6,906 bases of DNA from NCBI GenBank assembly GCA_002402165.1, contig NVVI01000009.1:62327-69232 (forward strand), given 5' to 3'. Each line of letters begins with the position of its first letter. Positions within the stretch are counted from its first letter, which is position 1. This document shows, in pieces, positions 6,601-6,906 of the stretch. The notes under the pieces were generated by a model. It saw only the letters and a list, made by a program, of their open reading frames with translations, was not told where the DNA came from and did no database searches. The position numbers and the translations under genes are program-made. The DNA is from Flavobacteriales bacterium (GTDB taxonomy: Bacteria; Bacteroidota; Bacteroidia; Flavobacteriales_E; Vicingaceae).

Positions 6601-6906
6601 TTAAACGGTTGGTTGTTCTATTGTGTTGATTTTTGAGAAGAATACATCTTCTAACCCTGGGGCTACACTTTCAAATCCATTTCCTGGATTCGAATCACTT
6701 AGCACATGGATTAATGGTCTTCCGGCAACCATTTTATCAGAAATTACAGTATAATTAGTTTGGTAATCAGCGACTTCATTTCGTTCTATTATTTTTTGCC
6801 AAACTTTACCATTCAATTCATTAATTACGGTTTGAGGAGCACCTTTATAAACCACTTTTCCTTCATTCATTATTGCCATATTAGAGCATAATTCTGTTAC
6901 ATCATC
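6601..6906 (-). CDS. ABC transporter ATP-binding protein, C-terminal part (5' end outside window)
   Basis: This is the last 101 residues of an ABC ATPase; the reading frame stays open to the right edge, so Walker A, the signature and Walker B lie outside. The visible start, DDVTELCSNMAIMNEGKVV, is the segment that normally follows the H-loop histidine (typically STHIxxDVxxLC). It is followed by the usual YKGAP turn and an accessory C-terminal region ending PGLEDVFFSKI, the PxLEDVF/Y motif common at the end of ATPases paired with ABC-2 permeases. The internal Met at 6879 is not the real start. The stop lies 9 bases before the permease-peptidase start, so this is almost certainly the ATPase that energises that fused permease, probably as a homodimer against its two membrane halves. 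Confidence 0.92.
   Translation of the reverse strand, partial: DDVTELCSNMAIMNEGKVVYKGAPQTVINELNGKVWQKIIERNEVADYQTNYTVISDKMVAGRPLIHVLSDSNPGNGFESVAPGLEDVFFSKINTIEQPTV

Noticed and set aside
6601..6879. A separate 92-residue protein starting at the Met at 6879
   Set aside because: The frame stays open upstream to the window edge and encodes DDVTELCSN, the normal ABC ATPase continuation, so this Met is internal.

Overview
The window is AT-rich and reads as part of a Bacteroidota chromosome, most likely from a flavobacterium-like lineage. The evidence is the A-rich leaders without Shine-Dalgarno sequences, two TAnnTTTG-type -7 boxes, and an ABC permease fused to an M1 aminopeptidase, an architecture I associate with this phylum. 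The placement is inferred from these traits, not from a database match.

Layout, left to right. (1) 1-1433, minus: a sensor histidine kinase with a large extracytoplasmic sensor domain and a HisKA_2-type core. It is cut by the left edge just inside its ATP-binding domain. (2) 1434-1500: a short gap holding a degenerate copy of what looks like a dispersed repeat. (3) 1501-1920, minus: ndk, nucleoside diphosphate kinase, with every catalytic residue in place. (4) 1921-2118: a divergent intergenic region with a candidate promoter in each direction and a second, better preserved repeat element in the ndk leader. (5) 2119-2598, plus: a lipoprotein resembling class II c-type cytochromes (cytochrome c'/c556), with CxxCH at its extreme C-terminus. 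(6) 2603-3013, minus: a YjbQ/UPF0047-family protein, converging on the cytochrome gene with 4 bases between the stop codons. (7) 3010-6591, minus: a 1193-residue fusion of a two-half ABC-2-type permease with an M1-type zinc aminopeptidase. (8) 6601-6906, minus: the C-terminal end of an ABC transporter ATPase, cut by the right edge.

Genes 8, 7 and 6 form a tight minus-strand operon, with a 9-base gap and then an ATGA stop/start overlap. The ATPase would power the fused permease, whose odd number of membrane segments should put the peptidase domain outside the cytoplasm. YjbQ appears translationally coupled to the fusion, but the functional link is unknown. ndk and the histidine kinase may share a transcript from the ndk promoter, since I see no convincing promoter or strong terminator between them. 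No tRNA, rRNA, CRISPR array or insertion sequence was recognised, and no gene-free stretch exceeds 300 bases. The most unusual content is the transporter-peptidase fusion with its altered M1 motifs; the pair of repeat-like elements flanking ndk comes second.
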